Below are positions 8,885-17,329 of a DNA stretch of 64,000 nucleotides, piece by piece. The notes below the pieces were generated by a model. That model ran no database searches. It saw nothing but the letters and a program-made list of their open reading frames with translations, and was not told the DNA's origin. Location of the stretch: positions 32,092 through 96,091 of the forward strand of contig NZ_WWDL01000023.1 of NCBI RefSeq assembly GCF_009848505.1. The letters are read 5' to 3'. Made by a program: the position numbers and the translations under genes. The stretch comes from Muricoccus harenae (GTDB lineage: Bacteria; Pseudomonadota; Alphaproteobacteria; Acetobacterales; Acetobacteraceae). Within the stretch, counting starts at the first letter, position 1, and every line of letters starts with the position of its first letter.

Positions 8885-9511
8885 TCAGGCGAGGGGCGGC
8901 TCCTCGTTCACGCAGCCAACCTTCCAGTGGCCGTCCTGGCGTTCCAACCTGGTCACCGACAGGTTCTTCACGCTGAACTGCAGGGCCTGGTAGGGCGTGA
9001 AATTGCAGGCATGGGCCAGGGCCGCGCGGATGGAGCCGCCATGGGCGACGATCACGGCATCGGCCCCCTCGTTCTCATCCGCCACCGCCTCCAGCGTCGG
9101 CCCGACGCGGGCCACCACATCGGAAAGGCTTTCGCCGCCGGGCGGCTTTTCGTCGGCGCCATGGTCCCAGAAGGGATGCGGCGGGTCGCGGAGGACGGCG
9201 GTGAACTCCTCATGCGTCAACCCCTGCCATTCGCCGAGATGCTGCTCCACGAAATGCGGCAGGTCGGTCAGCTCCTGCTCGGGATAGCCGGCGGCGAAGA
9301 TGGCCATGGCGGTGGCGCGGGTGCGGGCCAGCGGGGTGCAGTACCACCTTGCCCGGGTGGGCAGGCGGCGGGCCAGCCAGGCATGGGCGGGGCGTTCGCG
9401 CGTCAGCGTCTCCTCGCAGAGGGCCACGTCCTTGGCGCCATAGACGGTGAGGCGCGCGGCGGCTTCCACAAGCGCATGGCGGATGAGGAAGATTCGGGTC
9501 ATGTCCGGCAT
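8885..9511 (-). CDS. Histidine phosphatase family protein
   Basis: 208 residues with the phosphoglycerate mutase-like RHG signature varied to LIRHALVEA at the N-terminus, ARWYCTPLARTRATA for the second Arg, HLGEWQGLTHEEF, and the distal catalytic His in VIVAHGGSIRAAL. The His-phosphorylation mechanism is expected. The substrate could be a phosphosugar, alpha-ribazole phosphate or a general phosphoester; no cobalamin genes are nearby. Start ATG 9511 is preferred because GAGG lies 5 nt upstream; ATG 9502 is a near alternative. Confidence 0.85.
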   Translation of the reverse strand: MPDMTRIFLIRHALVEAAARLTVYGAKDVALCEETLTRERPAHAWLARRLPTRARWYCTPLARTRATAMAIFAAGYPEQELTDLPHFVEQHLGEWQGLTHEEFTAVLRDPPHPFWDHGADEKPPGGESLSDVVARVGPTLEAVADENEGADAVIVAHGGSIRAALAHACNFTPYQALQFSVKNLSVTRLERQDGHWKVGCVNEEPPLA

Positions 9512-9573
9512 GGCGCCCTCTACTCCGCCGCGGAGCACCCGCCTACTCCCCGAAGTCCGGCCTCAGGCCTGCA

Positions 9574-10749
9574 TCAGCGGCGGAGGTGGCGATCGGTCGC
9601 CCGGCCCTGGAAATGGGTGATGCCATTCTCCCAGCCCCAGGCAATGGCGGCGGCACGGTCGGCGCCGGTCAGGACCATGGTGATCCCCTCCCCTGCCAGC
9701 GCGGCTACGGGACCGGGGCTGGACGGGAGGGACTCGTCCCAGGCGAGGCGCACCATTCCCGCCCCCAGGCGGGTGGGCGGCAGCAAGGAGAGGACAGTCC
9801 CGCTTGGCGCCTCCAGCGCCAGCCCGTAGCCGCGGCTGACCGCAAGATCGCGCCCGAGCGCGAAGCCCGCGGGATCGGAGAGGACCTCGGCGGCGGGCAC
9901 GGCGAGGGTGAGCATGGGGCGCACCGCCCCGGGCAGGCGGCCATCCAGGGCCAGGAAGGGTTCGGAGGTCAGGGCCGCCACCGATAGGGAGAGATGCAGC
10001 GGGGCCGGCCGGGCGAGGAATTCCAGCCGGGCGACGCCGGCCAGCATGAGGAGTTCCAGCGAAAGGCGCAGCCTTGCGGCCAGGGCCGGGACGGTATCCA
10101 GCCCACGGCCTGGGAGCAGCCGGTCCCGCAGCGCGCCGGGCATGGGCGCGAGGGCCTCGGCCGCCAGGGCGGACTCGCCTTCCGGCGTCAGGCGGCAGAC
10201 GGGCTGGCGGCGCAGATAGGGGGCGGGATCGGCGCGGGAGAGGCCGGGAAGGATGGCGGCGAGGGCCTCCGCCTCCAGCGGCGGCGGCTCGGGCGCCTCG
10301 GTGCGCGCAGCCGGGGCAAGGCCGAGGCTTTCCTCGAGCCCCGCCAGCAAGGCGCCGGACTCCTCCGGCAGGCGCAGGGCGCGGAGGACCTGTCCGATCG
10401 CCTCCTCCTCCACCGCCCCATCCAGCACGCGCAGGATGCTGGGGCGCAGCGTGTCGGGCGGGGCCGTGGCCACGGCCATGTCGCCATCGGGCAGGTGGAA
10501 GACGCGGGCGCGGCGCGCATGTTGCGGCAGGGCCAGCGCCTCCCGCAGAAGGCGGCGGTGATGCGGGCGGTCCAGGCCTTTCGGCAGGCGGGATAGGCGC
10601 AGCCAGAGGATGTCCCTCACCGCGCCGGAGGTGAGGCAGCGCCGCACCAGCGCCGCCAGATCCGCCGCACCGCCATCCGGCCCGGTCAAGGGCGGCGGAT
10701 CCACCGGGCGCGCGACCCGGGTGATGGGGATGTCGAGGGCGAGGCTCAT
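9574..10749 (-). CDS. Uncharacterised protein, possible degenerate EAL-like fold
   Basis: 391 residues, no named domain recognised with certainty. The C-terminal ~230 residues have an EAL-like succession: HLSLSVAALTSEPFLALD, LTLAVPAAEVLSDPAGFALG, GYGLALEAPSG and a tail AIAWGWENGITHFQGRATDR that resembles the lxxLGxxxxQG end of EAL domains. The catalytic E-x-L motif and metal-binding acidic residues are not apparent, so phosphodiesterase activity is unlikely. Its ATG overlaps the TGA of the gene upstream by 4 nt (ATGA), indicating translational coupling with that paralogue-like gene. The N-terminal half is Leu/Arg-rich and unrecognised. Confidence 0.6.
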   Translation of the reverse strand: MSLALDIPITRVARPVDPPPLTGPDGGAADLAALVRRCLTSGAVRDILWLRLSRLPKGLDRPHHRRLLREALALPQHARRARVFHLPDGDMAVATAPPDTLRPSILRVLDGAVEEEAIGQVLRALRLPEESGALLAGLEESLGLAPAARTEAPEPPPLEAEALAAILPGLSRADPAPYLRRQPVCRLTPEGESALAAEALAPMPGALRDRLLPGRGLDTVPALAARLRLSLELLMLAGVARLEFLARPAPLHLSLSVAALTSEPFLALDGRLPGAVRPMLTLAVPAAEVLSDPAGFALGRDLAVSRGYGLALEAPSGTVLSLLPPTRLGAGMVRLAWDESLPSSPGPVAALAGEGITMVLTGADRAAAIAWGWENGITHFQGRATDRHLRR

Positions 10750-11651
10750 TCCGCGCGGCGACGCAGGGCGACGAGCAGCCGGTCGGCCTGCGGCCCGGCG
10801 AAGCGCGTGATGCCCCGCGCCAGGCCCCATTCCAGCGCCTCCGCCTCCGCCGCGCCTTCGAGCACCACCCGCGCCGGGTCCAGGGCGCGCCAGAAATCGG
10901 TGGGCAGGGCGTCCAGGGTCGGGTTGCGGGCTAGGTGCAGCACGACGCCAGGAAGATGGGCGATGTCCAGCAACGCCAGCAGCGCGGGACTGATCCCTGC
11001 GAGGGCGAAGGGCATGGCGGGGGGCGAGACAGGGCGCGCGGCGGCAGGACGGGGAGCAGCGCCGCGCCGGTGGCCGGCAGGACCTCCGGCGGCACGTCCA
11101 GGTGCAGTGGGCCATCAGCCGGCGGTAAGGAGGAAAGGGCCCGGCGCGCCACCGCATCCCAGCCATGCGCCTGCCAGGGCTCGCCAGCCCAGGCGGGACC
11201 GAGCGCGGCCGCGGTGGCGGTGGCGGACGGTAGCAGGCGAAGACCGGCCGGGCGCGGCACCCCGCCGAGGCCGAAGCCGAGAATGGGGCGGCGCTCCAGC
11301 AGGGCGTGCAGCGGCAGGGCGGCCAGGATGGCCTCGGGGCCGGTGCCGGAGGGTTCCGGGGCGGGGGGTGCCGCCACCGCCTCCGTCACCAGGACGGCAT
11401 CCCGCCCGAGCAACACGGCGGTAAAGGGCGCGGCGGGGGAATTCCAGCGCCGGAGGCGCGGCCTCCAGCCGCCAGGCGCCATGCTCGGCGGAGGAGACAC
11501 GGCCGCCGCGGTTGCGGGCGGCGTCCTGCAGCAGGGCATGGGCGACCCGATGGGCATCCGGCGCCAGGCCGGGGCCGGGGCGGAACAGCAGCGCTCCAAA
11601 GGGCGTTCGGGCGGCTGGCCCATGCTGGGCGGGAAGCGTGACGGGGATCAT
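10746..11651 (-). pseudogene. Degenerate EAL-like protein, two compensating frameshifts
   Basis: A reading frame of about 301 residues can be rebuilt from three pieces. It starts MIPVTLPAQHGPAARTPFGA at 11651, shifts at the GGGGG run 11435-11439 (removing one C on the coding strand restores LEFPAAPFTAVLLGRDAVL), then shifts back at the GGGGGG run 11019-11024 (adding one C gives SRPPAMPFALAGISPALLA). The end, EALEWGLARGITRFAGP, resembles the end of the downstream coupled gene. Both changes sit in short G/C homopolymers, so sequencing or assembly error is as likely as true inactivation. If intact, the two genes form a coupled pair of EAL-like relatives. Confidence 0.55.
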
Positions 11652-11783
11652 CGCAGGCCGAAATTGCGCCCGGAGGGGTTAACAGGACCATCACTACGCG
11701 CAACGGCCGGTTGCCACCCGCCCCAACGGCGGGCTACGCCCAGGGCGATGACTGGCCCAGCGCCCGATACCCCTATCCCGCCC

Positions 11784-13235
11784 ATGGCGACCGCCGACCT
11801 GTCGGAGGCCGTGCGGGCACTCAAGCGCGCCTCCGTCCTCGTGGTCGGGGATGCGATGCTGGACCGCTATGTCTATGGCCATGTGAGCCGCATCTCGCCC
11901 GAAGCGCCGGTGCCGGTGCTGAGCGTGGACCGGGAGGTCGCCATGCCGGGCGGCGCCGGGAACGTGGTCCGGAACCTCACCGCCCTGGGCGCCGCGGTCG
12001 CCTTCCTCTCCGTGGTGGGGGACGACCAGGCGGGGTCCGACCTGACTGGGCTGATCGGCGGCCAGCCGGGCGTCGAGCCCTGGCTGCTGGTGCAGGGCGG
12101 CCGCTGCACTACCACCAAGACCCGCTTCATCGCCGCCGGCCAGCAGATGCTGCGCGCCGACCATGAGGTGGCGCGCGCCATCCATCCACGGCTGGCGGAC
12201 CGGATGGTCCGGATCGCGCAGGACACCGTCGCGGCCACCAAGGTCATGGTGCTGTCCGACTACCGCAAGGGCGTGCTGGCCGGGGACGTGCCGGAGCGGT
12301 TGATCGCCGCCGCCCGGGCCGCCGGGCGCAAGGTGATCGTCGATCCGAAGGGCGACGACTACGCCATCTATGCCGGGGCCGATCTGATCACCCCGAACCG
12401 CGCGGAGCTGCGGCTGGCCACGGGGATGAGCGTGGAGAGCGAGCCCTCCCTCGTCGCCGCCGCCCGCGTGCTGCGGGACCGCCATGGCTTCGGCGCCGTG
12501 CTGGTCACCCGCAGCGAGGACGGGATGACGCTGGTGGAGGGAGATGCCATCTACCATTTCCCGGCCGAGGCACCCGAGGTGGCCGATGTTTCCGGCGCCG
12601 GGGACACGGTGGTGGCGGTGGTGGCCGCCGGCATGGCGGCGGGGCTGCCGCTCGCGGTCTCGGCGCGGCTGTCCAACATCGCGGCCGGGCTGGCGGTGGG
12701 CAAGGTCGGCACGGCGGTGGCGCGCGACAGCGACATCCTGGAGGCGCTGAGCGCCGAGCGGGGCGCGCTGCGCAAGGTGGTCTCCCGCATGAAGGCGACC
12801 GAGCAGGCGGAGCGCTGGCGGCAGCGCGGCTATCGTGTGGGCTTCACCAATGGCTGCTTCGACCTGCTGCACCCGGGCCATGTGCATCTGCTGGAGCAGG
12901 CACGGAGCTGGTGCGACCGGCTGGTGGTCGGGCTGAACGCGGATGAGAGCGTGCGGCGGCTGAAGGGCCCGACGCGGCCGGTGCAATCCGAGGCGGCACG
13001 GGCGGCGGTGCTGGCCTCCCTCGCCACGGTCGATCTCGTGGCGCTGTTCGAGGAGGACACGCCCGAGGCGCTGATCGAGGCGATCCGCCCCGACGTGCTG
13101 GTGAAGGGCGCGGACTACCGGGTGGACCAGGTGGTCGGCGGCTCGCTGGTGCAGGAATGGGGCGGGGTGGTGCGGCTGGCCGAGCTGCTGCCGGGCAATT
13201 CCACCACGGCCACCGTGGCGCGCATCCGGGGCTGA
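11784..13235 (+). CDS. hldE: Bifunctional heptose-7-phosphate kinase / heptose-1-phosphate adenylyltransferase
   Basis: 483 residues, the normal HldE length. The N-terminal ribokinase-like domain has VVGDAMLDRYVYGHVSRISP, PGGAGNVVRNLTALGA and the anion-hole motif VSGAGDTVVAVVAAG. The C-terminal cytidylyltransferase-fold domain has TNGCFDLLHPGHVHLLEQA with the HxGH motif, and ends GNSTTATVARIRG. The enzyme makes ADP-D-glycero-D-manno-heptose for the LPS inner core in the cytoplasm. An in-frame ATG at 11748 would add 12 residues; 11784 matches the family start better. No other LPS gene is adjacent. Confidence 0.95.
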   Translation: MATADLSEAVRALKRASVLVVGDAMLDRYVYGHVSRISPEAPVPVLSVDREVAMPGGAGNVVRNLTALGAAVAFLSVVGDDQAGSDLTGLIGGQPGVEPWLLVQGGRCTTTKTRFIAAGQQMLRADHEVARAIHPRLADRMVRIAQDTVAATKVMVLSDYRKGVLAGDVPERLIAAARAAGRKVIVDPKGDDYAIYAGADLITPNRAELRLATGMSVESEPSLVAAARVLRDRHGFGAVLVTRSEDGMTLVEGDAIYHFPAEAPEVADVSGAGDTVVAVVAAGMAAGLPLAVSARLSNIAAGLAVGKVGTAVARDSDILEALSAERGALRKVVSRMKATEQAERWRQRGYRVGFTNGCFDLLHPGHVHLLEQARSWCDRLVVGLNADESVRRLKGPTRPVQSEAARAAVLASLATVDLVALFEEDTPEALIEAIRPDVLVKGADYRVDQVVGGSLVQEWGGVVRLAELLPGNSTTATVARIRG

Positions 13236-13290
13236 CGCCCCAGGATGGAAGCCGGGGCACGGCGGCGGACCGCCGCGCCCCGGGGCCGCC

Positions 13291-13848
13291 TCAGCTGCGG
13301 CCCTGCAGCACGCCGATATCGATCAGGTGTTCCCGGATGCGGTCGCTGGCCAGCAGGGCCATGATCTTGTCCGGCATCGGCGCCTGGCTCCCGGCCATGG
13401 CCGTGGTCAGGTTCAGCAGTTCCTGATGGCCCTGCTCCTGCACCTGCAGGAACATCTTGTCGAAGTCAGCGCCGCTGGCGGATTGCAGGCGCTGCATCAC
13501 CTGGGTCTTCTCGCCGCCGAAGCGCGGCTCGGGGAAGTTGTGCCCGGCCATCTTCATGGCCTGGGCCATGCCCTCCTGCTCGCGCACCTCGAAATTGGCG
13601 AAGCGCTTCACCTCGGCGCTCGAGGCCTTCTCCACGCCCATCCGCGCCGAGAGGAGGGAGAAGTGGCCGGCCTCATGCGTCATCATCGCCAGGCGCTCGG
13701 GTGGCATGCTGGTCATGTTGGCTGGCGGGGTATTGGCCTGCGGCGTGGCGCCCGGGCCGGGGGCGCGGCCTGCCGTTCCCTGGGCCATGGCGGCAACGGG
13801 AACGAGGGTGGCGCCCGCGAGGGCGAGCGAAAGCGAACGGCGTTGCAT
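13291..13848 (-). CDS. DUF4142 domain protein, exported
   Basis: 185 residues. A signal peptide (MQRRSLSLALAGATLVPVAA, then MAQ) and a Pro/Ala/Gly linker precede a four-helix DUF4142 ferritin-like region: MMTHEAGHFSLLSARMGVEK, SAEVKRFANFEVREQEGMAQ and DFDKMFLQVQEQGHQELLNL. DUF4142 proteins are periplasmic helical bundles of unknown function. Convergent with hldE, with only 55 nt between the two stop codons. Confidence 0.82.
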   Translation of the reverse strand: MQRRSLSLALAGATLVPVAAMAQGTAGRAPGPGATPQANTPPANMTSMPPERLAMMTHEAGHFSLLSARMGVEKASSAEVKRFANFEVREQEGMAQAMKMAGHNFPEPRFGGEKTQVMQRLQSASGADFDKMFLQVQEQGHQELLNLTTAMAGSQAPMPDKIMALLASDRIREHLIDIGVLQGRS

Positions 13849-13991
13849 GGTGGCGATGCTCCCAGAAGACGCCCCCGGGGGGTTGGGGCGCCGGATGGAA
13901 ACGGCCTGGGGGGGCAGTGGTTCCGTGCGATGGAATCGCCGGGCCTGGGTCGCGGGGCGCCGTCAGGTCCCGCAGGCGAGGCTGCGTACCG

Positions 13992-14465
13992 CTATTCGCA
14001 GAGGAGCGCGGCCCGCATCTCCTGGGCGCCCACCGGGTCGCACAGTGCGGCGAGCCGCCCCGCCGCCAGCACGGCATAGCGGTGCATGAGCGACTTCCGC
14101 CGCGCCCCGGCCAGGGGCCTGTGCTCCGTGTCCCGCACCATCTCGGCATCGAAGCCGTCGCTGACGATCAGCCCGACATCCTCCGGGATCAGCTCCTGCG
14201 GGAAGTCGCAATCCACGGCGAAATAGAGCCGGTCGCACCAGTCCCGGTATTCCTGCCACTTGAAGTCCGAGAGGAAGTCGCGCGGGCCGGACTTCACCTC
14301 GATGGCGACGAGATGGCCTTCGGGGGTGAGCGCCATGATGTCGAGGCGGCGGCCGCAGGGGATGGGCATTTCCGCGAGCGGCGCCCAGCGGTTGCGGGCG
14401 CAGAAGCGCATGGCGGCGCGGCAGGTGGTGGCCGTGCGCTCGGGGATGGTGAGATCCAGCGGCAT
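13992..14465 (-). CDS. mmcB: MmcB family DNA repair endonuclease-like protein
   Basis: 157 residues from ATG 14465. The restriction-endonuclease-like core is clear: GRRLDIMALTPEGHLVAIEV followed by KSGPRDFLSDFKWQEYRDWC, giving the D-(E-x-K) catalytic signature, then LYFAVDCDFPQELIPEDVGL. MmcB is an alphaproteobacterial SOS-type repair protein described in Caulobacter as acting after mitomycin C damage. No LexA box was identified upstream by eye. It is divergent from the YcgN gene with 74 nt between starts. Confidence 0.85.
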   Translation of the reverse strand: MPLDLTIPERTATTCRAAMRFCARNRWAPLAEMPIPCGRRLDIMALTPEGHLVAIEVKSGPRDFLSDFKWQEYRDWCDRLYFAVDCDFPQELIPEDVGLIVSDGFDAEMVRDTEHRPLAGARRKSLMHRYAVLAAGRLAALCDPVGAQEMRAALLCE

Positions 14466-14539
14466 GGCCTCCGTGTCGCGCCGGGCTGCAGGGCAGGTCA
14501 AGCTTCCCGTGCGATCCGTGCAGGGTGTAGGAGGGTGGC

Positions 14540-15064
14540 GTGTCCGATGCCCTGCCTTTCTGGAAGCGGAAATCCCTTTCGTCCATGACGAAGGCGGAAT
14601 GGGAATCCCTGTGCGACGGTTGCGGCCGCTGCTGCCTGCACAAGATCCGCGATGAGGACACGGAAGAGCTCCATTTCACCAATGTCGCCTGCCGGCTGCT
14701 GGACACCCAGGGCTGCGGCTGCCGCGACTATGCCAACCGGCGCGATCATGTGCCGGATTGCGTGCAGCTGAAGCCGAAGATGCTGGCGGCGCTGGATTGG
14801 CTGCCGCCGACCTGCGCCTACCACCTCCTTGCCCGGGGGCAGGACCTGCCGGACTGGCACCCGCTGGTGACCGGCGATCCGGAGAGCGTCCATCGCGCCG
14901 GGATTTCCGTTCGCGGCCGCGCCGTCTCTGAGCGCGAGGCCGGGGCGCTGGAGGATCATGTCGTGACCTGGCCGGGGCGCTGGCCGGCGCGCCGCGCACC
15001 TCGCGCGGCGCCGGGGGCGCCCCCAAAGCCGGGCACGAAGCCAAGGGAGAGGAAAGCGGGATGA
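14540..15064 (+). CDS. YcgN family cysteine cluster protein
   Basis: 174 residues, starting at GTG 14540 with GGAGG 6-7 nt upstream. It carries the family cysteine cluster: [20 protein letters not shown], then [18 protein letters not shown] and DCVQLKP, which likely bind a metal or Fe-S cluster. The C-terminus is a basic Pro/Arg/Ala tail. The function of this family (YcgN/UPF0260) is not established. Its stop overlaps the start of the DapA-like gene (ATGA), so the two are translationally coupled. Confidence 0.85.
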   Translation: MSDALPFWKRKSLSSMTKAEWESLCDGCGRCCLHKIRDEDTEELHFTNVACRLLDTQGCGCRDYANRRDHVPDCVQLKPKMLAALDWLPPTCAYHLLARGQDLPDWHPLVTGDPESVHRAGISVRGRAVSEREAGALEDHVVTWPGRWPARRAPRAAPGAPPKPGTKPRERKAG

Positions 15065-16020
15065 GCCAGGCAAGGACGGGGGCGCTGTATGGCGGGGTGA
15101 ATGCCGCGCTGATCACGGCGATGCGCGGGGATCTGTCGCCGGACCACCAGCGCACCGCCGCCCATGCGAAATGGCTTCTGGCGAATGGCTGCGACGGGCT
15201 GGGCGTGCTGGGCACCACGGGCGAGGCCAATTCCTTCGGCCTGCGCGAGCGCCGGGAGGTCTTGGAGCAACTCGTCGCGAATGACGTGCCGGTCACCCGG
15301 ATGATGCCGGGCACGGGCTGCACCAACCTGACCGACACCGTGGAGTTGTCGCGCCATGCGCGGGACCTGGGTTGCCCCGGCGTGCTCGTGCTGCCGCCCT
15401 TCTACTACAAGAACCCCAGCGAGGAGGGGCTCTACGCCTATTTCTCCGAGGTGATCGAGCGGATCGGCGGGGGGCTGGCCCTGTATCTCTACCACTTCCC
15501 CGCCCAGTCGGCGGTGCCGCTTTCGGTGGAGCTGATCGGGCGGCTGCTGGAGGCCTTTCCGGGCGTGGTGCGGGGCGTCAAGGACAGCACCGGCGATGCG
15601 GCCCAGGCCGAGGCCTTCATCTCGGCCTTCGCGGCGCGGGGCTTCGAGGTCTATCCGGGCGGGGACAACCTGCTGCAGCGGATGCTGGCGCTGGGAGCGG
15701 CGGGCTGCATCACGGCGGCCACCAACCTCACCGCGTGCTTCGCTCAGGTGGTCTATTCCAGGCGCACGGGGCCCGAGGCCGATGCCGCCCAAGCCATGAT
15801 GAATGCCTGCCGCGCCGCCGCCGGCACCGTGCCGCTGATTCCCGGCCTGCGGGAAATTCTGGCCCGGAGCACCGGGGACGAGGCCTGGCGCCATATCCGC
15901 CCGCCCCATACCCGGCTTTCGCCCGCCCAGGCCGATGCCGTCTGGGCCGCCTGGCAGGCGACGGGCGCCCTTCCCCTCCCCGGCCTGGCAGGGCAAGGAC
16001 TAGCCTCCGCCGCCGAGTGA
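15061..16020 (+). CDS. Dihydrodipicolinate synthase family (DapA-like) lyase/aldolase
   Basis: 319 residues with a TIM-barrel class I aldolase plan: NAALITAM at the first strand, [20 protein letters not shown] for the substrate-carboxylate loop, the catalytic Tyr in [11 protein letters not shown], and the Schiff-base Lys in [17 protein letters not shown]. It is longer at the C-terminus than true DapA and lacks lysine-pathway neighbours, so a catabolic N-acetylneuraminate lyase-like or keto-acid aldolase role is more likely than lysine synthesis. Translationally coupled to the YcgN gene; the cupin follows after 16 nt. Confidence 0.85.
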   Translation: MSQARTGALYGGVNAALITAMRGDLSPDHQRTAAHAKWLLANGCDGLGVLGTTGEANSFGLRERREVLEQLVANDVPVTRMMPGTGCTNLTDTVELSRHARDLGCPGVLVLPPFYYKNPSEEGLYAYFSEVIERIGGGLALYLYHFPAQSAVPLSVELIGRLLEAFPGVVRGVKDSTGDAAQAEAFISAFAARGFEVYPGGDNLLQRMLALGAAGCITAATNLTACFAQVVYSRRTGPEADAAQAMMNACRAAAGTVPLIPGLREILARSTGDEAWRHIRPPHTRLSPAQADAVWAAWQATGALPLPGLAGQGLASAAE

Positions 16021-16036
16021 TTCCGAAGGGAGTCCC

Positions 16037-16351
16037 ATGTCCGAACCGCTTCGCTGCCGCATCCCCGCCGTCGCCACCGTGCAGGCGGATGACGACACCG
16101 CCCGCGTCACCCGCTGGGACTTCCCGCCGGGGGCCGAGACCGGGTGGCACCGCCATGGCTGGGGCTATCTGGTGGTGCCCGTGACCGATGGGACGATGCT
16201 GCTGGAGGAGCCGGGCGGGGCGACGCGGGAGGCGAGCATCAAGGCCGGCGTCTCCTACACGCGTCCTCCGGGGGTGGAGCACAATGTGGTTAATGCGGGG
16301 ACCGTGCCCTTCTCCTTCGTGGAGATCGAGTTCAAGGCGCATCCGGGCTGA
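16037..16351 (+). CDS. Cupin domain-containing protein
   Basis: 104 residues forming one small cupin barrel. Motif 1 is FPPGAETGWHRHGWGYLVVP with two His ligands, and motif 2 is PPGVEHNVVNAGTVPFSFVE with a further His. A single metal-binding beta-barrel is expected in the cytoplasm. It follows the DapA-like gene by 16 nt with a GAAGGGAG ribosome site, so it probably belongs to the same transcript and may act on the same pathway. Its ligand is unknown. Confidence 0.85.
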   Translation: MSEPLRCRIPAVATVQADDDTARVTRWDFPPGAETGWHRHGWGYLVVPVTDGTMLLEEPGGATREASIKAGVSYTRPPGVEHNVVNAGTVPFSFVEIEFKAHPG

Positions 16352-16553
16352 GCCGGAGCCCGGCTGCGCATGGCGCTTGGTGCCATGCACAGCCGGGCGG
16401 CTGGTCAACGAGGCCGCAGGCAGATAGATCGCAAGCAACATACCTTTTAAGAAGTTGTTTTCTCCCGGCTTTTGCACCGCAGCGGCCACAGGACTTTCCA
16501 TGGCTCTGTCAAGCCGTTGAACCGGACCCCATTGCGGGTCCATTCTCAGCTTC

Positions 16554-17273
16554 ATGGAACATAACGAGATCGAGAGCGTCCCACTTCGCGCCCATCCCCT
16601 GGCGCTGCCGACGCCGACTCCGGTGCGCTGGAACCGCTCGACCCGGGCGCGCCGGGTTTCCCTTCGCATCGATCCGCGGGCGGGGGAGGTGGTGGTGACG
16701 CTGCCGCCCCGCTCTGGCCGGAAGGCGGGCATGGCGCTGCTGAACACCCATGCCACCTGGGTGAAGGAACGGCTCGGCAGCCTCGCCCCGGCGGTGCCGC
16801 TGGCCGAGGGGCAGCGCGTTCCGCTCGGCGGGGTGCCCCATACCATCCGGCACGACCCCGATGCGCGTGGCCCCGCCATCCTGTGGAACAGCGAAATCGT
16901 GGTGGCGGGGGACAAGGCATTTCTGGCACGCCGCGTGGGCGATTTCCTCAAGGTGGAGGCGAAGCGGCGCATCTCGGTGCTCGCCGCCGGCCATGCCGCG
17001 ACCCTTGGGGTGAAGTTCCGCCGGATCACGCTGAAGGACACGCGGTCACGCTGGGGAAGCTGCGCCCCGGATGGCACCCTCGCCTTCTCCTGGCGGCTGG
17101 TGATGGCTCCGGACTGGGTGCTGGATTACGTGGTGGCCCATGAGGTGGGGCATCTGCGGGAGCTGAACCACTCCGACCGCTTCTGGGCCCATGTCGCGCG
17201 GCTGACGCCGCATCGGGAGGCGGCACAGGACTGGCTGCGGCGCCACGGGCCGACGCTGCTGCGCGTGGGGTGA
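16554..17273 (+). CDS. YgjP-like M48-type metal-dependent hydrolase (DUF45)
   Basis: 239 residues. The zinc site is VAHEVGHLRELNHSDRFWAH, with HExxH and the downstream His. The upstream TRSRWGSCAPDGTLAFSWRL is the family signature of YgjP/DUF45 SprT-like metallopeptidases. The N-terminal strand region is RRVSLRIDPRAGEVVVTLP. No signal peptide, so cytoplasmic. Its biological substrate is unknown. Start ATG 16554 lies about 200 nt after the cupin. Confidence 0.88.
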   Translation: MEHNEIESVPLRAHPLALPTPTPVRWNRSTRARRVSLRIDPRAGEVVVTLPPRSGRKAGMALLNTHATWVKERLGSLAPAVPLAEGQRVPLGGVPHTIRHDPDARGPAILWNSEIVVAGDKAFLARRVGDFLKVEAKRRISVLAAGHAATLGVKFRRITLKDTRSRWGSCAPDGTLAFSWRLVMAPDWVLDYVVAHEVGHLRELNHSDRFWAHVARLTPHREAAQDWLRRHGPTLLRVG

Positions 17274-17329
17274 TTCACGCGCGGTTAGGGCGCAGGCCCT
17301 AGCTTCCGGGGGTTCGCGGAGGCAAGCCC

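Noticed and set aside
11019..11439. Phase variation by G-tract slippage in the EAL-like gene
   Set aside because: The tracts are only 5 and 6 bases, too short for typical slippage switching, and both would have to change together.
16366..16395. gcatggc/gccatgc hairpin after the cupin gene as a terminator
   Set aside because: Short stem with no U-tract and a position within GC-rich DNA where such stems are common.
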